NCBI GenBank assembly: GCA_023213395.1
Contig: CM041465.1
Location: 49,731,741 to 49,795,740 of the forward strand
Direction: 5' to 3'
Source: Cycas panzhihuaensis
Taxonomy: Eukaryota > Cycadophyta
DNA length: 64,000 nucleotides
Below the pieces are notes generated by a model. That model saw only the letters and a program-made list of their open reading frames with translations. It ran no database searches and was not told the DNA's origin. The position numbers were made by a program, and so were the translations under genes. Positions 1 through 10,900 of this stretch are shown here, piece after piece; the stretch's first letter is position 1, and the number at the start of each line of letters is the position of its first letter.

Positions 1-957
1 CATTCAGAGTAAGGTGCAATTCTGCTGGTTCAAGCTCAATATATAATGATTCCTGCATCCTTGCTCTATGGGCACTTCGAGTGCCAGTTTTGCCCACCTC
101 ATCTGGTCATATGTCCTTATTGAGCTAGCGGGCTTCTCGAGATCCTCGAGTTGGGAATGATGTCCTCATTTCCCCAACTTCTTGGTTCTCATCATGTTCG
201 TTAAAATGATTATTTTGTGAGGAAGATGTTGATGTGCCTGAGGAAGATGGTCCTTCTACCACTGTTTTGCCTTTGTCAACTGAAGGTGGAGAGGATGGTT
301 CTTCTATAACGGCTTTGCCTTTGTCAACTCTGCTATCTTCAAAAGATGGTGTTGGATGTGCACTCATTGGTTCAGAGTCACAACTTGTATCCTCCAAGGC
401 TCTATTGTTAGCTTCCAACATTTGGAGTAATTTATGTCTGTCCCCCCCCAAATTTTGGAATCTGAACATCATATTTGATAACATGATTGTAGCGGCATGA
501 GGGTACTATGGAGTCTAATTTAAGTAATTGATCCTCTGTCTCCGCAAAAATGACCTCTTTGGTAACGATGATTTTTCGTTGTGAAGGTATCACCTTATAC
601 CCTTTCTTATCCATAGGGTATCCAACAAAAATGCCTTTAAGTGCCCTTGGCTGGAGTTTATTTCGATCTACATCCAGAATATGGGCATAGCATGTAGAGC
701 CAAAAATTCTAAAGTAGCGAACTATGGGGGCTTGTCCTAACCACTTTTCATTAGGTGATTGTACTTCCTTTGATGGGCTAACAGCATTGATACAATAAAC
801 AGCTATCCAGATTGCTTCAGCCCATAGTTAGGCAGGTACAATTTTATATATTAACATAGCATGAGCCATGTTCATGATTGTCCTGTTCATGCACTTGGCA
901 ACTCCATTTGGTGTGGGGTACCTACTACTGTTGTTTGATGCTTGATGCCATTATTGT
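1..957 (-). pseudogene. Cop1: Copia integrase C-terminal half and linker, decayed
   Basis: Read on the minus strand from about 957 down, this encodes the second half of a Copia (Ty1-type) integrase. The landmarks are NGVAKCMNRTI (from the family pattern NGVAERxNRT), a block ending FRIFGSTCYAHI, then ALKGIFVGYPMDKKGYKV and the strand VTKEVIFAE. Below about 480 the frame becomes a serine-, proline- and acid-rich linker of the kind that joins integrase to reverse transcriptase. An in-frame stop follows the IVPA segment, and the frame slips near 920. The upstream half of integrase, with the first catalytic Asp residues, is absent: coding similarity stops at a TTG-rich microsatellite. The reverse transcriptase would lie to the left of the window. 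This is a dead copy. Confidence 0.85.
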
Positions 958-1008
958 TGTTGCTGCTTTTGTGATGCTTTATTGTTGTTGTTGCTTTTGT
1001 GATGCTTT
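953..1008. repeat. Two-copy 28-bp tandem duplication at the end of the Cop1 integrase
   Basis: Units 953-980 and 981-1008 are the same 28-bp sequence with one mismatch. Each starts ATTGTTGTTG and ends GTGATGCTTT. The duplication sits exactly where integrase similarity ends, so it may mark the deletion or rearrangement breakpoint. Confidence 0.9.
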
Positions 1009-2131
1009 ATGCTATGTGTGCAAATAGAAAAGCATGCTAGATTTAGCAGGGGAACTGGATGTTGCTTCCGATCCAAGGTTTCCCTTGCTTTAGTACAATG
1101 TTTCCAAATATGATTTTGGAAGTTTTGATACAAAAGCCACAATGGGCTAAAAAATGGATCAACTTGCCACTAAAATGATGATTTTTCTAAATCTATATGC
1201 ATGCTATTTTGCCCTATTTTGTGATTTTTTCACAAAATTTACAAATAATAATAAAAGGGCAATTTTTTAGAAATTACAAATATGAAGGCCTAAATAATAA
1301 AATCTGAATTTATGACAGAAGGAAAGAGTGTTCATAATGTAGTTTCTGATAGAGTTGTGAAGTCAGATTTCAGAAAAGGCACAAAAACGTTTCTGCCTGA
1401 AAAAGCACCAAAGTATCATGCCAGATCAACTGTCTCAGAATCTGGACTTCAATGTGTCAAACGTTGCGTTTTGACATGTACATTAACTTTCCCTTCTGCA
1501 CCATCTGCAAAATCTACCAAAAACTTGCCCGAAATGCCCTTGCAAGGTCCTTTGTGGGGTTGAGTAGGCAAAATCAGCAACCGTGAGAAAACTGCATAGA
1601 TCTCACTAACTAGTGGATGGAATTTGATGAGATTTGTCTTAAAATGATCTTAAGACATAAATGTACTAGATCCCTTAATAAAAATTTCAGATCTTCAGCT
1701 TATAATTGAAAGATTTCATTAGGAAAAGTACTTTAAATCACTTATCCACAAAATTTACCCTTTTTGTCACAGTCAAAACTCATTGTTACAGACTGAATCT
1801 GAAGTTGCTCCAGAAGACAAAAATGATCCTCTAGTGAAGCCAACCTTGCTTGCCAAATTTCATCAAATTCTGAAATGATTGAATTTTTATGAAAATTTGG
1901 GCCTTTAATGCTTCTGAGACTATTCCGGCAACTGAATGGCTTCAAAAACCTGTATTCTTCACCTCTGAATTTCTACACACATGTACAAAGCAGCAACATG
2001 CAAAATACTATAATTTTAAACTCTCAAAATATTAAAAAATAATGAATGCACTCTCAATACTTCACATTGAAGGTGAAGGAGAGGCAAAATGACTCCATGC
2101 AAGTGGAATGGAGTGAATAGATCCCCTTCTA
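1009..2131 (-). other. Cop1 interior without recognisable coding sequence
   Basis: This 1.1-kb AT-rich stretch lies between the truncated integrase and a primer-binding site, where gag and protease would normally be. Short open frames occur (for example 1312-1563 on the plus strand), but none shows a Gag, zinc-knuckle or protease motif. It is most simply read as decayed or foreign sequence within Cop1. Confidence 0.4.
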
Positions 2132-2143
2132 GCTCTGATACCA
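2132..2143 (-). other. Primer-binding site of Cop1 (initiator Met tRNA type)
   Basis: On the minus strand this reads TGGTATCAGAGC, the usual plant Copia primer site complementary to the 3' end of initiator Met tRNA. It follows the putative LTR end (TTCA) after a two-base spacer, as expected for minus-strand first-strand priming. Confidence 0.8.
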
Positions 2144-2145
2144 CA

Positions 2146-2470
2146 TGAAGGAAGGATGGATCTAGGAGATAAATCACTCACATGCACACAATGGCAATGG
2201 AGAATGAAAAAGAAGATGAAACAAGATATGAAAGCAAGCTTGGAGGTGAGAATGAATAATTGCTCCCTCCTTGAGATTTCACCTTTTATTATTGAGGGTG
2301 AGCATTAGGGTTAGGATTTTTCCGCCTAATGACATGAACCCGAAATTACATCTAAATGCACATAAAGTACATTTCATTAAGAGACTAATGCTAATAATAT
2401 ATCCTAAGGTCACATAATTAATCTACACGAATGACCTTGATACATTAACCTCTTTCAATGAGATCCTACA
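2146..2470 (-). repeat. Putative 5' LTR of Cop1
   Basis: The inner boundary is fixed by the adjacent primer-binding site. The outer boundary at 2470 is inferred only from a TG...CA terminus (minus strand starts TGTAGGATCTC). No second LTR copy or target-site duplication is visible in the window, so the length of about 325 bp is tentative. Confidence 0.5.
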
Positions 2471-2931
2471 GTTCTTTGTATTATGCATTATGATATTAAT
2501 ATATTACTATTTCTGAGGTGGTTTTTCTTCCCCTAAAGGGGTTTTCCACCTGTTCACATGTTGTGTAATCTAGAAGTATAATTTGTGCATTTAATTCTCT
2601 TGTATGATCTCCCTCTCAACAAGGACAAACCCCAAAAAAGCTCTTATTTTCAATGCCTCGTGAACTTTAGCTTCCAAATAAATATTCCCTATTTAAGTCA
2701 CCATAATCATGGACAATACTTACAAATACCCTAAATCCATACTACATTTTGATTATCAAGAATGAAGTCACTCCATAAAACATAATATAATTGCAACTAG
2801 TAGAAAGAGACATAGATAACTTCAACAACATAAGACACAAATTTGCCATAATATGAAGCCTTTTGTGAATTTGCTACAATGTCAAAGACTTGAATAGACA
2901 AATAATAGATGGATCAATAGAAGAATGCCCT
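2471..2931. other. Spacer with a Copia-type LTR hairpin motif
   Basis: No gene is visible. Positions 2517-2550 carry GGTGG, then CCCC TAAA GGGG, then CCACC. The same hairpin layout occurs in the U5 part of the Cop4 and Cop6 LTRs, so this is probably the 3' end of an old plus-strand Copia LTR. The rest is AT-rich and unassigned. Confidence 0.45.
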
Positions 2932-4563
2932 TGTTTACATGATTTTTAGCCATTAGTCCATAATCATCTTGACATTCAATGGGCAGGTATGATTTTGGTT
3001 ATTTGATGCTTTTTTTGAATGAATTCAAGTTATGAGTTGTCATGTTATGTGTGTGTGTGTGTGTATAACTTAGCCTATGCTATAGACAAATTGAAGGATT
3101 TAATGCACAATTGACAAGTCACTTGAATGGATCACCCTGAAAATCAAATTAATCACCATTATGCATCCCAACCACTTGACTTTGCCTAAATAAATCACAT
3201 CACTTTGTGTCCTAAAATATAATGAGATACACCTTGCCTCCTCACAAAACAAAACAATTGTTTTGTTGTTTCTCACTAAATTCTTATCTTTTCAGCATGA
3301 AGCCCAAGTGTCAGCTTCGCCCTCTTCCATGACAACATGGAAAAAAAGAAAAAATTGAAAGGAAAGGGAAGGGGGTGATCCTCCCCCCCAACCTCCAATG
3401 AACTGAACAAAAGAACAATAGAATCAAAAAGATTTAATAGGTTGGGGATGTTCCCCATCTCCCACCCTAAAAACAAAAAAATGACAACAACGATAAAGGG
3501 GGGCATTCAACCTCCCTTTTTTAAAACCTTAAACAAAAAAAATATCAAACACATTACAAGTTGAAAAACAAAAAACACAAAAATTATGAAAATGCAAACA
3601 AGAGAAAAACAAAAAACATTAAGAAATGAAAGAAAAAGTCAAATGAAAATCAAATGACAATCAAACATATGAAAGAAAAAAATAAACAAAGGAAATGAAA
3701 TGAAGAGATCTTTTTCGATATTTTTAAAAAGACACTCGCAAAATGCATTGATGGGCAGAAAAATCCCCCACTCACTAGAGCCCAAAAAGATGACCCATTT
3801 AATGCAAATGAGGTCGCCATGAAGAGAAGATTAATGTTGAATGCACAAGACTGACCACCAAAGTGGAAAGCACCAACTTTAGAGGGATTGGAGGATCATG
3901 GCAAAGGAGAGGTCGTATTTTGGATGGAGGAAGCACACATGAAATTGAAAGTGAAAGCACAAGGGTAGAGAAGATAAACATGGAACACCGACATTGGAGG
4001 GTGAGGTGTTGAATGCATTCGGAAGAAACCCTTTTTTCAAATGCATGACAATGAGATTGGGATGCAATTTTTTTGGCATACAGACATAGGACAAGGTTAT
4101 TAGAGGCTGCAAACACCACTTGGAGCCACTTTTGCCCTGAACAACAAGGCCATTTCTCTCCTACAGATAGATTTACATCTCAATTCCCAGGTTTCCCTCT
4201 CCATTTCGCTCCATTTGATTTGCATTGTCTTCCTTTAGTTTGATGTTTTATTTTTATGGTTAAGATTTGCATAGCTAAATTTTCATGTTGAAGCGAAACA
4301 TTGAAACTACATGCACCTTCAAAACCTTGAGAGTTGATTGTGAGAAACAAGACCACTTTCACCATGAATTAGTCAAATAAATTTAATTTACACATCACCT
4401 TCATCAAAACCCCATATCTCTTGCTAGACGCATCGGAAACTAAAACTAGATTTCACACATTAAACATTGGAAATTGGAATTGTTATTTCCTGCTAGTAAC
4501 ATTAGAAACAAAACCCTAAAGTACATTCGAAACATACCCTAAAAACTTCCAATTGACCTTGCA
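2932..4563 (+). repeat. Repeat R, copy A (candidate 5' LTR of the oldest element)
   Basis: This block is collinear with copy B at 37615-39087 and, after the Cap1 insertion, 49823-50390. Shared landmarks include TGTTT(A/G)CATGAT at the start, a (GT)n tract (3049-3064 here), CAAAACAAAACAATT near 3250 and 37965, an A-rich middle section, GACATAGGACAAGG-like sequence near 4085 and 49890, and a shared end at GACC(T/A)TGCA. Both copies are in the same orientation. TG...CA limits and an RNase H remnant just before copy B fit an LTR pair, but no target-site duplication or clear primer site was found. Open frames inside are not conserved between copies and are not called as genes. Confidence 0.55.
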
Positions 4564-4601
4564 ATATGACGAAGTGAGAACCCTCTTGCCAGTGGAGGAA
4601 A

Positions 4602-4809
4602 TGTTAAAATTTGACTTCACAATTGATGAAGAGAAAAATCAACGTTGTATTATGAGAGGAATTCCTCTTTTTATACATTAGGTTATGTAACCATTACATG
4701 GTTTATTGTAACAAATCAGGTACATTATTTTTACATTAAGCACAATGAGTGTTTAATTACATTACCCCCTTCTCTTAATAATCCTAAGATAAAACATTAT
4801 ATTCTAACA
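4602..4809 (-). repeat. 3' LTR of Cop2
   Basis: The 208-bp LTR starts TGTTAAAATTTGACTTC on the plus strand and ends CATTATATTCTAACA at 4809. It is bounded inside by a polypurine tract and outside by the GGAAA duplication. On the minus strand it begins TGTTAGAATATAATGTTT, the same 18 bases that begin the Cap1 LTR. Confidence 0.85.
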
Positions 4810-4820
4810 CCCTCTCTTAA
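4810..4820 (-). other. Polypurine tract of Cop2
   Basis: The minus strand reads AAGAGAGGG directly before the LTR start TGTTAG. This is the expected plus-strand DNA primer site. Confidence 0.75.
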
Positions 4821-4859
4821 TGTTTTATCCTTTTTAGTCCTATTTTCTCTCTAAGTATT

Positions 4860-5400
4860 TTAAACTTGTCTCTGTCAAGGGATTTTGTCATAATATCTAC
4901 AACTTGGTTTGCTATGGAACAATATGTTAGATCAATCTCTTTGCTTTGCACTTTTTCTCAAATGAGGTGATGGCGCACTTCTATGTGTTTTGTCTGTGCA
5001 TGCATAATAGGATTTTTAGTCAACTTTATTGCACTCAGATTATCACAGAGTAAAGTGGTTCATCCTTGTTTCAGTTGGTTCATATCCATTAATAGTTGCT
5101 TGAGCCAGAGTGCTTCACATGTCAGATTGACTGTTGATTTATACTCTGCTTCAGTTGATAAGAGTGCAACTGTTGGTTGTTTTTTGTTGCACTAGGAAAT
5201 GGCAGTTGAGACCAAGAAGAAGCAGTATCCACTAGTAGATCTCCTATCTCCTTTGTCTCCTCCCAATGAGAATCGCAATATCCAAGCAATTGAGTTGATT
5301 TCTCTTTGGTGTATACCAATTTCAGATCTGTAGTACCTTTTAGGTATCTAAGCATCCTTTTGGTTGCTTTCCAATGTCTCATTCTTGGTTCCTACATGTA
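4860..5400 (-). pseudogene. Cop2 RNase H
   Basis: The minus strand contains the Copia RNase H landmarks: KRMLRYLKGTTDLKLVYTK, then GYCDSHWEE (from the usual GYxDSDWA), then in a shifted frame TEAEYKS, LLCDN and KHIEVRHHLI near the 3' end. The two halves are in different frames, with a frameshift near 5190-5200. The domain would degrade the RNA of the RNA-DNA hybrid during reverse transcription. The copy is not functional as it stands. Confidence 0.85.
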
Positions 5401-5419
5401 TCTAGAGACCAAACCTATT

Positions 5420-6490
5420 GAGTGTGAAATATCAGGTCTTGTGGCAGTGAGATAGATCAAGCTTTTAATTAACTGCCTATAAAAGAGTGTTATTGACTAT
5501 AGGTTCTCCTTCATCTGGGACTAGATTGCAATTTACTTCCATAGGAGTTGCACATTCGTTGCAATTCTCCATTTGAAATTTAACTAGCAAATCTCTGATG
5601 TATTTGCTTTGTGATAATGTGATTGAATTTTCGTTTTGCTCAATTTTGATTCCCAGATAATAATTCAGGGAGCCTAAATCTGTCATTTCAAAGTCCTTTT
5701 CCAACTAGTTTTTTATATCTAAGATGGATTTAGTGTCATCTCCTGTGAGAATCATGTCATCAACATAACCAACAATAATTGATATTTTCTCATCATTTCT
5801 TTTTACCTAGAGACTGGAATCAGAACTGCACCTATGGAAGCTATTTTGAGATAAATGTTTGTCCAACTTTGCATACCAAGGTCTGGGAGCTTGTTTCAAT
5901 CCATACAGAGCCTTTTCAAGCTTACATACCAAATGTTCTTGTCCTTGCCTGACATAGCCTTCTAATTGTCGTATGTAAACTTCTTCCTCTAGATCTCCAT
6001 TTAAAAAGGCACTTTTGACATCCAACTGGTAAATCTTCTAGTTGTTTTGTGCTACTAATGCAATTACTATTTGGACAATATTTAGTTTGGCCATAGGAGA
6101 AAATGTTTCATCAAAATCAATTCCAGTTGTCTGAGTGTATCCTTTTGCTACAAGTCTCGCTTTGAATTTTCCTATTTTGCCATCAACTCCTTCTTTTATC
6201 TTGTAAACCTATTTGCAATTGACAACTAGTTTATTTGGAGGTAACTCTACTAGATCCCAAGTTTGATTTTTGGTAATGACATCCATTTCTGCATTCATTG
6301 CTAACCTCCATTTGGCATGTTCCTTCACTTCTTCAAATGACTGAGGCTTTATTCTACTGAGGAGAGCTTGATGATGCCGACTCCTAGTTCTATATGTGAA
6401 CATCTTTCCTTTTCCTTCTTCTATTGTTTTGATGTACCATTTTGGTACTTTCTTCTCCTTTTTTGGTGCTTCAACCATTGATTCTTCTGA
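5420..6490 (-). pseudogene. Cop2 reverse transcriptase
   Basis: This is a Copia RT on the minus strand. Motifs in order are WRLAMNAEMDVITKNQTWDLVELP (first part within 6209-6478), MDVKSAFLNGDLEEEVYI (5950-6025), KALYGLKQAPRPWYAKL, the catalytic YVDDMILTGD (about 5750-5765), and TDLGSLNYYLGIKI (5640-5700). The YVDD active site is preserved, unlike the other Copia copies in this window. Stops and frame changes occur near 5700, 5800 and 6205, so no full-length product is possible. Confidence 0.88.
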
Positions 6491-6493
6491 TGA

Positions 6494-7048
6494 TTATTCT
6501 CCTTCTATGAGAGGAGTGGATTTTGGTTCTTCTAGTTCAATCTCTGTAGTGAAGGCTTGACCTTCATCATAAAGTTCTTTTTTAGGCTCAATCCTTGGTA
6601 CTTCTTCAAATGTTTGAACTAAAGGCTTGACCTCAGTAGGGATTTTCCCATTAAAAACTACTTTCCTATTTACATAGATTTTATAGGTTTTGGGATCTAT
6701 GCACTTGTACCCTTCTGAGTTTTTGCTGTGTCCAATCATAATGCACTCTATGCATTTTAAATCAAGTTTTGTTCTATTTTTACCTGGTATGTGAACAAAA
6801 GTTTTACTAACAAAGACTTTTAAGTTACCTACATCAGGCTTTCTTCTTGTCCATTCTTCTTCTAGAATAGTCTACTGTAGTGCTGTGGTTGGACACCAAT
6901 TTATCAGATAGCATGTTATACTTACTACTTTAGCCCAGTATTTTCTTAAAATTTGTTTGCCATGGATCATGTTGCATGCCATTTCCATAATGGTCCTATT
7001 TTTTCATTTTGAGATGCCATTGGACTGAGCCGTGTAGGGAGTTGTAAG
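6494..7048 (-). pseudogene. Cop2 integrase, C-terminal part
   Basis: The minus strand from 7048 down continues the integrase broken by Gyp1. It begins at YTAQSNGI and NRTIMEMACNMI (near 6970-7030), passes the fold CYLINWCPTTAL, and reaches IMIGHSKNSEGYKCIDP and IYVNRKVVF (6600-6739). An acidic linker to RT follows (6494-6600). An in-frame stop lies just after the NGISK segment. The matching N-terminal part is at 17460-17930. Confidence 0.85.
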
Positions 7049-7916
7049 TGTTGACTTCTTCACGATCTTCCTACCGAGATTGTTCACTTGTCAAGGAATC
7101 ACTGGTAGTCTAGTTTAGGATACAGTCAACATGCTTCATACACCCAAGGTTATCACATATTCACCCATAATTCAACACAATATCATCATGGATTCCACAC
7201 AACAATATATTAAACAACAAGTATCCATCATTCAATCATTATGGCATGCATAAAACACAATATTCCATGTAACTCTTCACTTTATTAAGTAATATGTCTT
7301 ATACATTCAATTCTGGAATGTATCCTGCATACATTCCAATAGCATATACAAGATTATGCTGCATGCATCTCAAAAGGGAATGCACCACAGAATACATCTG
7401 CTGATCTCTAGTCCATACCATTTTCTTGTCCTGTTAGTTGTTGTACCACCATATGGAATGAATGCTTGGCTCTCACCACTAGAATGGCCCTTAATGATCT
7501 CCTTAAATGCATCTCTTTGATGCCTTTTTAATGAAGGGTTATGACTCCCTGTCATAACCATACCTTTTCATTCCCAATGTAACCTTTCACTTAAACACTG
7601 ATTAGTCACCTTTAATGATGCCTTTTCCATTCGTATGTCCATACGTACGTTCTTCTGGGATGACCTCATCATACCTGGGCACCTTTAGATCAGATCTACT
7701 TATGTGTACCTTGCTGTCTACTAGTGTACCGAAATGGTATGCACCATGTGTTGCGCACCTGTTATGGTATGCACTTGTTATACATACCCAGAATGCTTGT
7801 TTTCCTGCATTTTTCCATTGTGCGTACCTTCGTACAGTTCGTACTTACATTCCACTAATCAATACAGGCTTACATTCTTTTTCCACATAGCTTATGTGTC
7901 AAAATATCCCCTAACA
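7049..7916 (-). repeat. 3' LTR of Gyp1, with a GTAC cluster
   Basis: The LTR starts TGTTGACTTCTTCAC and ends CCCCTAACA on the plus strand, and matches 16586-17454 throughout. Six GTAC tetramers fall between 7645 and 7844 (7645, 7706, 7726, 7824, 7832, 7841), several within CGTAC or GTACC. Fewer than one would be expected by chance in 200 bp. Confidence 0.92.
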
Positions 7917-8039
7917 TCTATCCTGGTCGATAAAATAGGGTCGAGCATCCTTGCTCATTAAAATTTTTAAAAAATTTTGGGGTATCCTTCCCTCTTCTCT
8001 GTACTAAGGCTGCCCCTACTACCTCTGTTCTATTGTTTG

Positions 8040-9104
8040 CTCTCGTGTAGTTAGAATTTCTTCATTAATTTGAGTGAGGGTTGATATTATAGCATCTTTT
8101 TCCTTGATCTTTTCTTAACGGGTAGCTATTTCTACCTTATAGTCTTCCTCCATCTCTTTAATTAATTGCATTATTTGTTGTGTTTTCCCTTTCGTTTAAG
8201 TTGGTGATGAGTGCTTCCTCTGTCTCCATTACAGGACGAAATTCCATCTATTCCTCAAGGGAGGGTTTCATTTCTCCTTCCTTCTCAGGCTCTCCTTCAT
8301 CCCTTCTTCTCTTACTACTTCTTCGAACTGCTGTTTGGCACAGTACGGGATAGGTGACCCTGGAGTTTGTTGTAACCATTTCAGAACTTTTGTCATTTCT
8401 TTTTGCACCTTTCTCTTAATTTCCCTATCCTGAGTGTTTTCCAAAAATTCATCCACCCATTGCTTTATCAAGGGTTCATGTGGGCAGATGGTTGATTGCA
8501 GAAGTTGTACTCCCAGACATTGGTAGAATAAGATGGCTAATAACAAGGAGGGGTGCCTGAATGGATGTATCATGATTTCTTCAATTTGTTGTATAATATT
8601 CACAGCCAAAATTTTGGACCAACTAAGTTGTTACCCATCTTGAATTTTTGGTAATATTGGCTTCATTCCCCCTAGAATGTATGTATATTTTCTTTTGGAT
8701 AAAGACCTTGTGTTTATCACTTTTGTTATCCATTGCAACATGATGTCTTTTATATTTGCTACACGAATACCCCCTGATGATATCTGAGTATTTTCTTGGC
8801 AAAATTCCTTTAACCAGGTTTCCCAATCCACCTCTGATCTTTTAGTGGCAATTGGGACTTCTCCCTCCTTCGGGAGTCCTATAAGTAAGTGTATTATTTC
8901 TGCATCTAACTTAACTTTTTTTAAATCCTTTTTTAATTCCAATAGAATGTTCTCCATTAACTCTCGATCCCAATGAAGAGGATTAAGGTATATATATTCT
9001 CCTGATCCTGCTTGCTTGACCTTAATTTTAAATTGGGTAGGTAATCCATCCAATTCCTTCTTCATCTTTAGTAGGAATGTTTCTTGGCATCCTGCTGTCT
9101 TCAT
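8040..9104 (-). pseudogene. Gyp1 extra 3' ORF of unknown function (conserved in Gyp3)
   Basis: Downstream of integrase an additional frame starts at the Met at 9104 (MKTAGCQETFLLK) and runs 279 codons to 8268 with a single in-frame TAA at 8631-8633. After two more stops it ends in a charged segment (KVEIATR, EKIKEKDAI, STLTQINEE) that looks like a coiled coil, near 8060-8190. Gyp3 encodes the same protein at 63110-64000. Shared pieces include GLxKEG, TKRxEVD, RxLCKEN-like sequence, the KYTYILGGMKPIL segment, HPFxHPSLLL and the coiled coil. No transmembrane segment, protease site or zinc finger is evident. I do not recognise the family. It could be an accessory or envelope-position protein, but nothing shows membrane insertion. 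Confidence 0.75.
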
Positions 9105-9770
9105 TATGACACTGCTATGGAAATTTAGAAGTAATTCTAGTATTAACCAGAGAATACAAGATAAAACCCTACATATGTACCTTTTTGGAATGATTGATTT
9201 TATCTGGCAATTTGCTTTGAATTTTGTATTGTTTTCTTGCTCCTTTCTCCCTTGGAGTGTGGAGATTTTGGTTTGCTTCTTGTTGCTATTAATTGTGGAT
9301 TAATTCCTCATGTTTTCCATTTGCGTACCGTGCGGAAATGGTCGCAGGTATGTATTATATATTTTGTCTTTTTCTGTCCATTTGTTCTATGCATACCCAA
9401 TAGCGTACTTTTTTTGTACGTATAGTGAATTTTGGCCCACTTACTTGATTTTCACTTTGCGTACCTAGTAACGTACCCCTTTTGGTACGTATAGTGTATT
9501 TCACTGATATGTACACAAAAATTCTAATTTTTCTAATACAATTTTTTCCAAATTCGATTTTTCTTATAATGGTATATCTTTCTTCTTATGATTTGCCATA
9601 TTGCTTATTCGTATGATATAAGTTACGGTTGTTTTTTCTATTTTTTTTATTTTTTTGTATTTTTGATTTCATACCGAACTGAATCACATTCTAGTATCAA
9701 GGCAATCTGATTTGCCTCAACTTCACGCAACACGTTATGGTACAACCAGCTGATCTAGTTGGTAGTTGCT
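9105..9770 (-). promoter_or_regulatory. Gyp1 post-pol spacer with GTAC hairpins
   Basis: This non-coding spacer between integrase and the 3' ORF contains seven GTAC tetramers between 9325 and 9514. Two pairs form inverted repeats: CGTAC/GTACG (9404-9408 and 9416-9420) and the 7-bp arms ACGTACC/GGTACGT (9471-9477 and 9484-9490) around a six-base loop. Each is followed by ATAGTG. The location suggests promoter or RNA-processing signals for the 3' ORF, which is inference only. The part nearest integrase (9600-9770) is also present in Gyp2 at 28040-28245. Confidence 0.5.
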
Positions 9771-9775
9771 CCACC

Positions 9776-10900
9776 CTAGCTGACGTAAGGTTTCAACAAA
9801 CTACCATTCACTCGGGTTGGTAGCAATGGTCCGTTAATTTCTCGAAATTGTACTGAACCATTCTTAAAGATTCTATCGACAATATAGGGTCCCAACCATC
9901 TCATTTTGAGTTTTTCGGAGTGTGGTTTGAACTTGTTGTCATAAAGAAGAACTTGGTCGCCTTCTTTGAATTGTGGCATGCGTAGATGATGATCGTACCA
10001 CACCTTTTGTCTTCTTTTTTCTATACTTTGTAACCATTTCACCATATATCTTTTTTCCTCTAGCCATACTAATTCTTCCAACCTCCGTTGTAAGGAATGG
10101 AAGTCATCCAATCGACATTGCATGGTGGTTCTTAGGCTCGGAATTTTGAATTCGATAGGAAGGATGACCTCAATTCCATAAACGGGTTGAAATGGTGCTT
10201 GTACCGTTAATCTTTTATACGATGTTTTGAAGGCCCACAGTACTGATGGTAACTTCTTGGCCCAATCTAACCTTCCTATATCGTAAATGTTTTGCAAGTA
10301 ATTCTGAATAATCTTATTCGAACTTTTTGCTTACCTGTTGGCCCTAGGGTAGTAAGGTGTGGATTTCCAATGACTAATCATAAAGGTTGATGTCAATATT
10401 TCTATAGTTTGATTGAGAAAATGAACACCTTAATCACTTACAATTTCCAATGGGCATCTAAACCTTGTAATGATCACTTCATAAAGGAATTGTGCCGTGC
10501 TTTCTGTATCAACTTTTCTTAGTGCTTGAGCCTCCACCCATTTGGTCATATAGTCTGTTGCTACCAAAATAAATCGGGCTTGAGATAGTTGAGTAGCTAG
10601 TTTGATAGGTTCAAAAAAATCGAGTCCCCACTTCTCGAACAGTGCCAAAGGTAAGATTGGATGGAGGGGCTAGAAATCCTATCGATTAGGTTTCTCAACC
10701 CTTTGACAATAATCACATGCTTGGATCCACTTCCTTATATCTTCAAATATAGATGGTCACTAAATCCTGACATTAGTACGTTTCTCCATGTTGCCATCTT
10801 TCCCACATGACCTCCAACTACGCTTTCATGTGCTTGAGCCATAATTTGATCAATCTCACGTGGCCTTATACATCAACGTAGTACTTCATCTGGTCCAAGT
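9776..10900 (-). pseudogene. Gyp1 integrase
   Basis: This is a Gypsy integrase on the minus strand. It has remnants of the zinc-binding region (AHESVVGGHVGKMAT near 10820), the core MALFEKWGLDFFEP with its first Asp, LVATDYMTKWVEAQAL, and FRCPLEIVSD (10430-10460). After a break follow LDWAKKLPSVLWAFKTSYK, GDQVLLYDNKFKPHSEKLK and KMRWLGPYIVDRIFKNG (9776-10297). The C-terminal block resembles the GPY region. In the segment that should read NGQAESSNK the conserved catalytic Glu is read as Lys (codon at 10325-10327), and an in-frame stop precedes it. No chromodomain is visible after LLKPYVS. Confidence 0.88.

Noticed and set aside
3799-4119. Minus-strand ORF with hydrophobic segments inside repeat R-A
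   Set aside because: The collinear region in R-B (38400-38740) does not keep the frame. It looks like a chance ORF.
8268-9104. Extra Gypsy ORF as a retroviral envelope protein
   Set aside because: No signal peptide, cleavage site or transmembrane segment is visible. Position alone is not enough.
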